In this document: piece by piece, positions 18,161 to 27,800 of the stretch | Layout of the letters: each line of letters opens with the position of its first letter | How positions within the stretch are numbered: the stretch's first letter is position 1 | NCBI GenBank assembly: GCA_023807065.1 | Contig: JAJJLU010003597.1 | Location: forward strand, 1-47,665 | Direction of reading: 5' to 3' | DNA from: Isotricha intestinalis | Taxonomy: Eukaryota; Ciliophora; Litostomatea; Vestibuliferida; Isotrichidae | Length of the DNA stretch: 47,665 bases | Translations under genes and position numbers: made by a program | The notes under the pieces: model-generated | The model's input: the letters and a program-made list of their open reading frames with translations, nothing else | Told to the model about the DNA's origin: nothing | Databases searched by the model: none

Positions 18161-20905
18161 TTAAAAATTATTTGCCCAATTTGGATCATATTCAATATCT
18201 TTATCATCATCATCATCATAAGAAGATAATATAGAATTATTATTAGTTTTATTTTGCATTTGTTTTTGAACAAAATTTAAATATTTAAAATTATATTCAC
18301 TAAAATCTTTCAATTCATTTACTTTAGGAATATATTGTGGTTCTAATTTTAAATCCATTAAATCATCCCATTTAAAATCTTTAAATATATTTAACTTCTT
18401 TGCTTTTTCAAGAGAGCAAATTCTTTCACAGACTTTTTTTTTAAGTAAACACTGAATTAATTGAATAACTCTAGAATCTCCATTTTTAATGACTAAATTT
18501 TTTTTAATAACTTCTCTATAAACATCCATAGGATCATTAGCATCTTTTCCAAAAGGATAATTATTATAATATATTTCATAAGTAATAATTCCAATTGACC
18601 AATAATCACATGAAAAACCATATCCTTTTCCTAATAAAACTTCAGGAGCAATATAATAAGGAGTTCCTGTTATTGTATTTGTAAAATCTTTTATTATTAT
18701 TGAAGTACCAAAATCTATCAAATTTAAATATCCTAAAGTATTCAATATCATATTATCTGGCTTTAAATCTCTGTGACATACATTATTTAAATTTAAATAA
18801 TTTATTATTGACAATAATGTTGCTATGTAAAATTTTGTCTCTTCTATATTTTTTAATTGCTTTGGAGTTCTAGATGATAAATATTTTCCAAATGTTTGTC
18901 CTGAAATATATTCTAAAAGGAAGAAAATATGATTTTCTGTTTTTAAAGTTTTTACTAATTTCATTATAAAAGGGTGATCAAGAGTTAATAATATATTTCT
19001 TTCTTGAATAAAATATTTAATTAATATTTTTTGTTTGTCAGCAGCTTTTTTATCAACAGCTTTAATAGCAAAATAATTTTTATTATTATGAACTAAACTA
19101 ACAGAACCGAATTTTCCTTTTCCTAAATTTTTAATAAAATATAAGTGTTCTAAAGTTAAATTAAAATTATCCATCAATGAAATTTTATATGTTAAATAAT
19201 CTAGCATTCTTTTATCAATAAAAGTTTTAAAATCTTCTTTTGTTAAAGTTAATAATGAAATATCAGTATCTGCAATTACTGTTGCTGATCTTGGTTCATT
19301 AATTAATAATGCTACTTCACCAAAGCAATTTCCTTCCTTTATTTCTCTTATAAATTTACTGTGTTTAAAAACTTTGATTTTTCCTTTTTTTACTAAATAT
19401 AATTTATTCCCTTTTTCTCCTTCTTCAAATATTTTTTCCCCCTTTTTAAATTTTTCCTTTTTCATACTTAAATAAATATCTATTAATCTTATTTCATTTG
19501 TTTCATGGAATAAACTTATATTTTTTAATTGTTCTACTCTTTCAAATAATGTTAAAGCTTTTCTTTTTTCAATATTTAAATTTAATTTAGGGAAAATTTC
19601 ATCCCAATTAAATTCAATAGTTCTGCATTCATCTTGTGAAATAATATCAAAATTAGGAGCCAAATTTTTTTTGATGTATTCATCTCCAAATAATTGATTT
19701 CTACTTCCTAAAATTTCTCCATTATTTCCATTAATAAAATTCCCTGAAATAATAACATAAAATTTATTAAAATCATTAGGTTTTTCACTATCATAAATAA
19801 CTTCTTTACTATTAAAAGTTTTTAAATGGCAATTTTCTAGAATTTTAGAGAAGAAAATTTCATTAGCTAAAATTTTCATATATTGACTTTTTTTAATGGA
19901 AACTTTACTTAAACTGGAAATAATAACATTTTTATATTCTTCTCCAATATTATCAATTAATAAGCTTTCACTAATTTGATAGCAAATACTTTTTTCTTCA
20001 ACTAAAACAGATAAAGATCTATTAGTACTAAATAAAACTGCACTTTCACCGAAAAAATCTCTAGGACCTAAAAATCTAACTTCTTTTTCCCCTTTAAAAC
20101 ATTTAACACTTCCAATTTTAATTATATATATACTTTGACCAACATCTCCTTCATATAATATTGTTTGTCCTTTTTCAAATTCACATTTTAACATTCCTAA
20201 AGCTATTGAATTTAAATGGACATTATCTAAAACATTAAATATTGATATTGCTTTTAAAAAATTTAATCTTTCTGATAATTCTCCTTCATTCATTTGAGAA
20301 ACTATTTCTCTAAATGATTTTCCATTTATTAAATATAATATACAATAATCTATTGATTTTACTGTTGCTGTTCTTTCTTTATTTTCTATTAATGCTAATT
20401 CACCAAAAGTTTCATCTTGATTTAATATTTTTTTCCCATATTCTGCTATTAACTCTAATTTACCTTTTTTTATTATATAAAAATAATTTCCTTTATCTCC
20501 TTTATTAAATAATGTTGTATTTGGACTTAATTTTTGCATTTGTAATAAATCTATTATATTTGATATTATATTTTGACTTTTGTTTTTAAATAAAAAATGA
20601 TTTTGAAGAGAATTAAATATTTTTTTCTTATCTTCTTCTGATATTTCTGCTTTTGTTATTTTATTATTATATTCAGATTTATCTATTTGATTTTCTTTGT
20701 TAGATCTTATATTTGAATTTTTTATTTCTTTTATTTCATTTTTAGTTTTTTCTTTTGTTGTTGGAGTTAAATTTCTATTTGTTTTTTCTTCTTTTTTATT
20801 TGTATTTATTGGGTTTGCATTTGTTGTATTAGATATTTGATTTTCTGGGTAATTTACTTTGATAATTTCATTATCTCCTAATTTTTTAGTTTGAATACAA
20901 CCCAT
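18161..20905 (-). CDS. cGMP-dependent protein kinase (PKG), four cNMP domains
   Basis: 914 aa Ser/Thr kinase. The N-terminus MGCIQTKK predicts myristoylation and palmitoylation, so membrane attachment. Cyclic-nucleotide domains lie at ~103-205, ~222-320, ~348-440 and ~463-570. Phosphate-binding motifs are FGELALIENKERTATV, FGESAVLFSTNRSLSV and FGEVALLINEPRSATV in domains 1, 2 and 4. Domain 3 lacks the Arg (LFGDEYIKKNLAPNF) and is probably non-binding, as in apicomplexan PKG. The residue after the Arg is Thr or Ser, as in cGMP-selective sites. The kinase domain is ~588-865: GKGKFG, K615, HRDLKPDN (D713), DFG (D731), GTPYYIAPE; an AGC-type C-tail follows. TAA stop. In ciliates PKG links cGMP to ciliary and membrane responses; that role is inferred. 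Confidence 0.94.
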   Translation of the reverse strand: MGCIQTKKLGDNEIIKVNYPENQISNTTNANPINTNKKEEKTNRNLTPTTKEKTKNEIKEIKNSNIRSNKENQIDKSEYNNKITKAEISEEDKKKIFNSLQNHFLFKNKSQNIISNIIDLLQMQKLSPNTTLFNKGDKGNYFYIIKKGKLELIAEYGKKILNQDETFGELALIENKERTATVKSIDYCILYLINGKSFREIVSQMNEGELSERLNFLKAISIFNVLDNVHLNSIALGMLKCEFEKGQTILYEGDVGQSIYIIKIGSVKCFKGEKEVRFLGPRDFFGESAVLFSTNRSLSVLVEEKSICYQISESLLIDNIGEEYKNVIISSLSKVSIKKSQYMKILANEIFFSKILENCHLKTFNSKEVIYDSEKPNDFNKFYVIISGNFINGNNGEILGSRNQLFGDEYIKKNLAPNFDIISQDECRTIEFNWDEIFPKLNLNIEKRKALTLFERVEQLKNISLFHETNEIRLIDIYLSMKKEKFKKGEKIFEEGEKGNKLYLVKKGKIKVFKHSKFIREIKEGNCFGEVALLINEPRSATVIADTDISLLTLTKEDFKTFIDKRMLDYLTYKISLMDNFNLTLEHLYFIKNLGKGKFGSVSLVHNNKNYFAIKAVDKKAADKQKILIKYFIQERNILLTLDHPFIMKLVKTLKTENHIFFLLEYISGQTFGKYLSSRTPKQLKNIEETKFYIATLLSIINYLNLNNVCHRDLKPDNMILNTLGYLNLIDFGTSIIIKDFTNTITGTPYYIAPEVLLGKGYGFSCDYWSIGIITYEIYYNNYPFGKDANDPMDVYREVIKKNLVIKNGDSRVIQLIQCLLKKKVCERICSLEKAKKLNIFKDFKWDDLMDLKLEPQYIPKVNELKDFSEYNFKYLNFVQKQMQNKTNNNSILSSYDDDDDKDIEYDPNWANNF

Positions 20906-20972
20906 TTTTTTTGGTTTTTTTAAAATATAAAAGTTTTTTAAGTTTATTTAATTATTTTATTATTTAATTACA

Positions 20973-22259
20973 CTAATTTTTTAATAATGTTGTATCTTTC
21001 TCAGTATCAAATTCAATATTATCTTTTAATTTTTTTTTTTTCCAAAAAGAAATAAATATAGAAAGAAGAATAATAATTATAATAATTAATATTAGTATTA
21101 AAGTTATAATCACCCAAGTTTTGTGTTCTTCTTCCTCTTTTGGAAAAATTTCAAATCCAATTATATTTGTTTGATTAAAAGTTGAATCATTTTTATCAAA
21201 AGTAAAAACAGTAGTATAGGTTTTTAAAAATGGAATTCCTAAAGTCCATTCTGACAATTTTTTACCTCCAAAAATAACTAAATAATATATTCTATTATTA
21301 TATTCTTCAAATAACTTTTTATGGTCTATTTCAAAAGTATAATTTAAGTTTTCATTATATAAAAAAATATTTTTTAAACTATCATAATCTAATTTAGTAT
21401 CTTTATCACAATGATAAAAAATATAATAATTATATGATTCATTAACGCATTTTTTTTCTTCAATATATTTTTGAAATAAAGTTTCATTTATTTTTTTTTG
21501 TAAATAATTATTAGGACAAATAATTCCATTTAAATTTGGGTTAAATGAAGTTGTAAATTCATAACTAGTAATATTATCTTTCCCATAAAAATAAATAAAT
21601 TCTGAATTCCAATGTGAATCTCTTTGCTCTTTAGCTTTAACTTTTATAAAAGTGGCTTTTTCATATTTTTCTTTTTCAATAATATGAGGATAACCTCCAA
21701 TTATTAATTCACCTTTATTATCTTCTTTAAAATTAAAATAATATGATATATTTTCTATTATATTTTTTTCATATAAATTAAAAATTAAATTCCTTTGATT
21801 AATACTCGATAATAATTCTCTATTTCCAATTCCTATTGAACAAGGAAAAGTTTTTTTTTCAAATTTATGTGCTTTACTTAAAATAATATTAAAATGTTCA
21901 ACTGATATATTAGAATTATTATCGTAGAAATCAAAATTAAAAGTTTCATTTGCAATTAATCCTTTTTCAATTGGACCTTCCATAAAAGTTATAATTGAAC
22001 TATTTGTATCATTATAAGAAGATGATTGTGATGAATTATATATTCTTGTTTCATTTTCATCTGAAATATAATATAAGAATTGCTCTGATTGAAGAGAACA
22101 TTTTAAATTTTGAATTGGAGTTCCTACTTTTAAATATGTGGTTAAATTCTTATTTAATATATTTGTTATATATTCTGAAGAATTTGTATTTGTAATTTCA
22201 AACCGAAATATTATTTCTTGTTTTAATATTCCAAAGAAAAAGAAAAATATGATAAACAT
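20973..22259 (-). CDS. Membrane-anchored pepsin-fold protein, catalytically dead
   Basis: 428 aa, TAG stop. A hydrophobic N-terminus (residues 2-10, MFIIFFFFFG) acts as signal peptide, a single membrane segment lies at ~381-406, and a 22-residue basic cytoplasmic tail ends the protein. Between them is a pepsin-like (A1) fold: TYLKVGTPIQ, CSIGIGNRELL, GELIIGGYP, WTLGIPFLKTYTTVF, NIIGFEIF. Both catalytic Asp-Thr-Gly motifs are gone: the first reads Q57-S58-E59, the second region N240-P-N. About a dozen N-glycosylation sequons mark the ectodomain. It is therefore probably a binding or structural surface/endolysosomal protein, not a protease. It lies 67 bp upstream (in minus-strand sense) of PKG, same strand. 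Confidence 0.8.
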   Translation of the reverse strand: MFIIFFFFFGILKQEIIFRFEITNTNSSEYITNILNKNLTTYLKVGTPIQNLKCSLQSEQFLYYISDENETRIYNSSQSSSYNDTNSSIITFMEGPIEKGLIANETFNFDFYDNNSNISVEHFNIILSKAHKFEKKTFPCSIGIGNRELLSSINQRNLIFNLYEKNIIENISYYFNFKEDNKGELIIGGYPHIIEKEKYEKATFIKVKAKEQRDSHWNSEFIYFYGKDNITSYEFTTSFNPNLNGIICPNNYLQKKINETLFQKYIEEKKCVNESYNYYIFYHCDKDTKLDYDSLKNIFLYNENLNYTFEIDHKKLFEEYNNRIYYLVIFGGKKLSEWTLGIPFLKTYTTVFTFDKNDSTFNQTNIIGFEIFPKEEEEHKTWVIITLILILIIIIIILLSIFISFWKKKKLKDNIEFDTEKDTTLLKN

Positions 22260-22405
22260 TTAAAAAAAATAATAATAATCTATAAATTTAATTTTTTAGT
22301 TTATTTTAATAATAATAATGCTAAAAATATGATATCAAATAATTAGATATAAGTTAATATTTTTTTTTCTATATAAATTACTTTTATTTGTAAACTTTCT
22401 TTTAC

Positions 22406-22432
22406 TTAGATTTTAAAATTATTAAAATCTAA
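22406..22432. repeat. Short inverted repeat, 11-bp arms
   Basis: TTAGATTTTAA at 22406-22416 and its exact reverse complement at 22422-22432, separated by 5 bases. It lies between the phosphatase stop (22504) and the protease-like start (22259), about 70 nt past the phosphatase stop codon. A 3'-end hairpin is possible; AT-rich spacers yield such arms by chance fairly often. Confidence 0.4.
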
Positions 22433-22503
22433 AATAAGTTTAATTATATATAAAAAAATCAATTAATTATAATGAAGTATAATTTGTTTCTACTAATAAT
22501 AAT

Positions 22504-24510
22504 TTATTCAACATAAACTTGAGGTTGAATTTTTCCTATTGTTGATTTTCTTCTTATCATATTATCGTCTTTTTCTTTATCAATAACACTATTTTTTTTC
22601 TTATAACTAATTTTTTTCTTTTCAAAAAATATATCTTTTCCTTTGTTTTTATCAAATTTTTCTTTTAATTTTAAATATAATTCATAATAAAATTCCTTTT
22701 CACTTTTTCCTTTCAAATTATTTTTATTAAAATCAAAATCAAATTTTTCTTCCATTCCATTAATTTCTTTTTGATTTTCTGAATAAAACATAAAAAATTC
22801 AAGTATACTAATACATTGTTCCATTTTAATTGTTTGATTATATCTTTTATCTGTTTCTATTTTTTTATTAAATTCATCTAAATTATATCCTATTAAAAAT
22901 AAAACAAATTTATATAACATTTTTTTATAATTTTTAACCAAATCTTCATTTTGACTTTCATCTTCTGTAGGATAAATTAAATATAAAAATTTAGAAAAAT
23001 ATTTTAATGTTTCATATTCAATTTTTGATAAAATTATTTGCATTTCTTTAAGACAATAATCAATTAAATTATTATTAACATCTTTATAGTTTTCAATAAT
23101 ATCTCCTAAAGTATGAATATTATTATATTGATTAACAATTTTATTATTATCAATACTTGAATTAAATATTTCTTTAATTTTAATTGGTGAAATAACACAA
23201 ATAACACATTCATTTAACCAAATAAATAATATTTCAGAAATCATTTGTATTGATTCACATAATCTTAATCTAGTAAAATCGTTTTTATTAATATTATCAA
23301 TAATAAAATCAATTTGTTCTGAAATTTCAGAATTAAGTTCATATTCTCCTGATAAAATTTTATATAATTCCATTTTAGTTATATTTTTATTTTTGGAATT
23401 ATTTTTAATAGAAATAATCCTTTCTAAACACTCATATATAATTTTGGGAATATAATTAAAATCAACCATATTTTTATAAGCATCAAAACTTTCGTAATTT
23501 AAATTTTCTATTTTATTACTTTCTCCTTCATTATCTTCATTAAAATAACTAGACATAATAAGTGAAAGATATTTTTTTTTTTTATGATAATTTAAATCCA
23601 TTTGATTTTTAACAAATCTATTGACATTAATTTTTTTATTAGTAAAGATGATTTTTAATTCCTGACAATAAACATCGAATTTTTTACAGAAAATTTCTTG
23701 AATTTCTTTTTCTAATCCTTTATATCTTTTTTCTCTAATAATTTGAATAGCATCATTACTTGAAATTCCATATTTAAAAATAAGAAAGCAAGCATTGACT
23801 AAACCAGTTCTTCCATTACCAGCATGACAATGTACAAAAACATCTTTTTTTTCAACATCAATAGTGTATATCATATCTTTAACAATATCCAACATAAAAT
23901 CGAAACTATTTGGAGAAGTTAAATCAGCCCAACCAGAACATTTAACTTTAATTCCTTCAGAAATAAAAATTGAAGGTGAATAAGAAAAACCAGAATCTAT
24001 TTCTAATCCTTCATTTGGACCACAATATGGATGTTCTCCTGGTAATTGGCAATTTATTATTAAACCTATTTTTTTTTCTTTAAAAACTTTTATTAAATTA
24101 TATTTCTTTATTAATTGAGTACTTGGCCTTTGAGATGCATATATATGATATTTTGAATAGTAATCACTACATAATCCTTTTATTGATGGACTTTTATGGT
24201 TTAAGTAATTTTCCCATTTACAATTCTTTCCATTACAAAATAAACATATAAATGGGTCTTTTAATGTATATAAATCTCCTATTTCTAATTTCTTTTTTTC
24301 GAGGGATGATGATTTTTTCTTATATGATTTTTTAGAGGGTTTTATTATAGAATATAATGTTTTTAACTTTTTCTCAGGAGAATTCGAATTTAAAATTTTA
24401 CGGTGAATTCCTGGCTTACTCATTATTTTTTCAGGGGAAGCTTCTGGAAATATGTCTACTGTTATTTCTTGAGAAGGATTTTCTTGGAAATTACAAAACC
24501 AGTAACTCAT
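22504..24510 (-). CDS. PTPDC1-like dual-specificity phosphatase
   Basis: 668 aa, TAA stop. The catalytic half (~120-285) matches PTPDC1, a CDC14-related phosphatase: ASQRPSTQLIKKYNLI, then INCQLPGEHPYCGP, SGFSYSP, GWADLTSP (D196, likely general acid) and the P-loop HCHAGNGRTG with nucleophile C228 and R234, then ARG-type helix KRYKGLEKEIQ. The N-terminal ~110 residues contain a short Cys cluster (CLFCNGKNCKW, ~89-99). The C-terminal ~380 residues are helical with acidic/Asn loops and no domain I recognise. PTPDC1 in animals is linked to centrioles and cilium length, so a basal-body role is inferred. It is transcribed divergently from the large Ca2+ channel gene. Confidence 0.88.
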   Translation of the reverse strand: MSYWFCNFQENPSQEITVDIFPEASPEKIMSKPGIHRKILNSNSPEKKLKTLYSIIKPSKKSYKKKSSSLEKKKLEIGDLYTLKDPFICLFCNGKNCKWENYLNHKSPSIKGLCSDYYSKYHIYASQRPSTQLIKKYNLIKVFKEKKIGLIINCQLPGEHPYCGPNEGLEIDSGFSYSPSIFISEGIKVKCSGWADLTSPNSFDFMLDIVKDMIYTIDVEKKDVFVHCHAGNGRTGLVNACFLIFKYGISSNDAIQIIREKRYKGLEKEIQEIFCKKFDVYCQELKIIFTNKKINVNRFVKNQMDLNYHKKKKYLSLIMSSYFNEDNEGESNKIENLNYESFDAYKNMVDFNYIPKIIYECLERIISIKNNSKNKNITKMELYKILSGEYELNSEISEQIDFIIDNINKNDFTRLRLCESIQMISEILFIWLNECVICVISPIKIKEIFNSSIDNNKIVNQYNNIHTLGDIIENYKDVNNNLIDYCLKEMQIILSKIEYETLKYFSKFLYLIYPTEDESQNEDLVKNYKKMLYKFVLFLIGYNLDEFNKKIETDKRYNQTIKMEQCISILEFFMFYSENQKEINGMEEKFDFDFNKNNLKGKSEKEFYYELYLKLKEKFDKNKGKDIFFEKKKISYKKKNSVIDKEKDDNMIRRKSTIGKIQPQVYVE

Positions 24511-24836
24511 TTTTTTATTTTTTTTTTAATTTTTTTTCTTTTTAAATTTCAGCAGTTTTTATAAAAGATTTTTTAATTTTCTTATATTTTTATTTTTTAT
24601 TTTTTATTTGAGCTTTTATATCAATTTATTTTTTTTTTTTATTTTCTTAACTTTCTTTAGATTTTAGATGGGAGATTTGAAAAAGTTTATTTTTCATTTT
24701 ATTATTTTTCATTAAATGAATACGTCATCATTATTGTTGAAAAAAAATAAAAATTTATTTTTTGAATATAATTTTATAATTAAATAAAAGGAAAAAAAAA
24801 AATAAAAAAAAATAATAATTTAATGTAAATAAAAAA
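24511..24836. promoter_or_regulatory. Divergent promoter region, phosphatase / Ca2+ channel
   Basis: The 326-bp spacer between two divergent starts. The left ~150 bp are T-rich and the last ~60 bp before 24837 A-rich, so each start has an A-rich leader on its own strand. One GC-containing word stands out, TACGTCA at 24721-24727, which reads TGACGTA on the minus strand and resembles a cAMP-response half-site. No gene, repeat or RNA seen. Confidence 0.35.
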
Positions 24837-27800
24837 ATGCATGTGGAAAATAATTTCATGCCTAGAGCAAAATCATCTTTTCGTCAAATGGTAAAAGGAT
24901 TTCAAGAAAATAATAAATTAAAATCAGCATATGTTCCAACAAGTATAACATTTACAAAACTAGAACTTCCAATATTATATAGTAACTTAGTATTAATAGA
25001 AGATATGAAATTTGAAAATTCAAATTATTTTATTCGTTCTAATGGTTTTATATCAAAAAAAATAAAAATATCATCATTAACACATGAACCATTATTTGAT
25101 ATAAGTAGTTGTTTATTTAGAATATATCCAAGAACTTATAATATGAATAAATATAAAGTTTTAGATTATATTCAAAATAAAGCATCAATAAACGAAGAAG
25201 AATTAAATTTTAAATTTTCAACAGAAATGTTTAATAATTTAGATATAGTTCAAAGTAAATTTGGTGAACCAATAAGATATGGAGATATAATAATGTTAAT
25301 GCATGAAAATACAAAAATGTTTGTTAAATTTGTTCCAAGTTCAAAAACATTAACATTATCTAATCATGATAGTGATGCTACATTATTTTCTGTAGAACCT
25401 GCAAGTGAAATAATGTTAAATGATGATCAAATCTTAAAAACAGGACAACCAATAAAATTAAAAATTGCTTGGTTTACTTATGCAAATCAAAATCTATATT
25501 TTGGTATTAGATTTCCTTATTCTAGTGAATTAGCTGATGAAAATAATAATAAGAAAGATAAAAGTAATGATAGTGATTTTTCTGATGAAAATGATGATAA
25601 TATTAATGATAAAGGAATTTTTTTTGATATGAAAAGTAAAAAATATTTACAAGAACCTGAAATTATTGTTGAAGAAAATTCTACTATGCAATGGAGATTT
25701 ATTATGTATTCTCCTTTTACTACTAATGAACATTTAATTATTTATGGTGATTTTGTTCATATTTATCATTGTAATAGTAATAGTATTTTAACTATAGATC
25801 AAAATGAAGATGACTCCAAAAATTTAAATGAAACTATTAAAATTTCTAAATCTTTTAATAATAATACTAAAAATAATAATAATAATGTCTGTACTAAAAC
25901 TCCTGATTATGATTTAAATGATAGTAATAATAGTTTTGATTTAAATGGTAGTGATATTTTTTTGGAATTGAATAGAACATTAAGTGATATTGATAATGAA
26001 GAATTTTCAATTCCTTCAAATCCAATTTCAAAAACTCAATTTTTATTAAGAACAAATAATTTATCAATTCAAACTTTAGATGTAAATTCAACATGGATTT
26101 TAGAAAATATATTTCCTTTAATGAAACATCAATCTTTTATAAGATATTTTGAAGATACTAAAATAGATACTTATCAAATGGTATTTAGAATAAAACATTT
26201 TAAAACAAATAAAATATTATCTATTACTCAAGTTGATCCTGGAGAATTACAATCTTTATTAAAAGATATTGATATGGTTAATAAAGGTTATTTAAAAGGA
26301 AGTGGAATTAATGTTGGAAAAGTATATAAATTTATTTTACTTGATGATAAAATGGGAAATAATTTTACTGATCAAGAAATAATTTTAAGTGAAGAATATC
26401 AATATTCACTTTTTGGTTTTCAAAAAACTATTAAATCAATTACTTATTATTCTAATAGACCTACTAAAAATGATTTTATTAGATTATTTCATCTTGCTAC
26501 TCAATCTTATTTAAAAATTATTCCTCTTTCTGATATTATTGAAAAAAAAATAAATAATGGAAGTTCTAATTTTAATGATTTAACTAAATGTATTTTAACT
26601 TTGACAAAATTTCCAGAAGAAAAAGAAGTTTTTAAAATTTGTCCTGTTGATCCTTATTCTCAATGGAAATTTAAATTTTTAAATAGCTTATATTTTTTAA
26701 TGGGAAATATTATCCATCATATTGAAGATACTTTTACTATTAATGATGAAGAAGATAATAAAATTCTTTCTAAAAGTAATGTTGATGATAATGATGATAA
26801 TAGAATTAGATTTTCGGTTTTAAAAAAAATTAGGTTCATTTTAGATAAATTACTTAAATTTACTATGAATAAATTTATTAATAAATTTTCTTCTGAATGT
26901 GGTTTTAATACTGTAGTTAAAAATAGACAAACTTTAATTGCTAATTTTGGTTTTACTAGAATATTTATATTTAAATTTATTTATCAATATTGGTTCCATG
27001 AAGGAAATATGGAAAGAATAAATAAATTAAATAATTTATTATATTTTCTTAGTAGCTCAGATGAAGCTTTTAATGGAATTAATAATTTTTCAAAAGAAGA
27101 AAAAGAGATTTTTGCTATGTATAAATATACTGAAGCAATATTTGAATTTTTAATTGTTTATTGTAAAGACAATCAAGAAATAAAAAATGAATTATATGAA
27201 TATTTATATGTTTATTTTTACTTTATTAATATTATTCATTCTTGTTTAAATGGTATGATTGAAATATTTAAAAATAATGAAAAAATATTACATTCCGTTA
27301 TAAGGGATTGTAAACAAAAAGAAGAATTTAAAAAAGCTTTAATAACAATATTTAAAGAATATTTCCCAAATTATATTTCAACAAGAGAAGAAAATTATAT
27401 TTATTATACAAGTCATGAAACAATAAATGATAGTCATGAAGAAGAAGAAGAAGAATCTAAAAAAGAAATATTAGACAATAAGACAATATTAACAAATAAA
27501 AAAAATAATTTTGAAAACTTAAATTTATTTGATTTACTTTTTGAATTTATAAAAATATCAAAATATAAATTTACTCCCAAATATAATAATGTTCAAGAAT
27601 TGCATAAAGCTCAATATAATTGTAATGCAATATCTTTAATATCAAGGGAAAAATTTTTTGAATTATTAAAAAACTTAGTTTCAATTTATGATGGAGAAAT
27701 AAATATATTAGAAAATCAAAGATGTATAATTAATAAAATAATATATAATCAAATAGATAACGATGATTCTTATTTATTGAAAAAATTTTTAGAACCTTCT

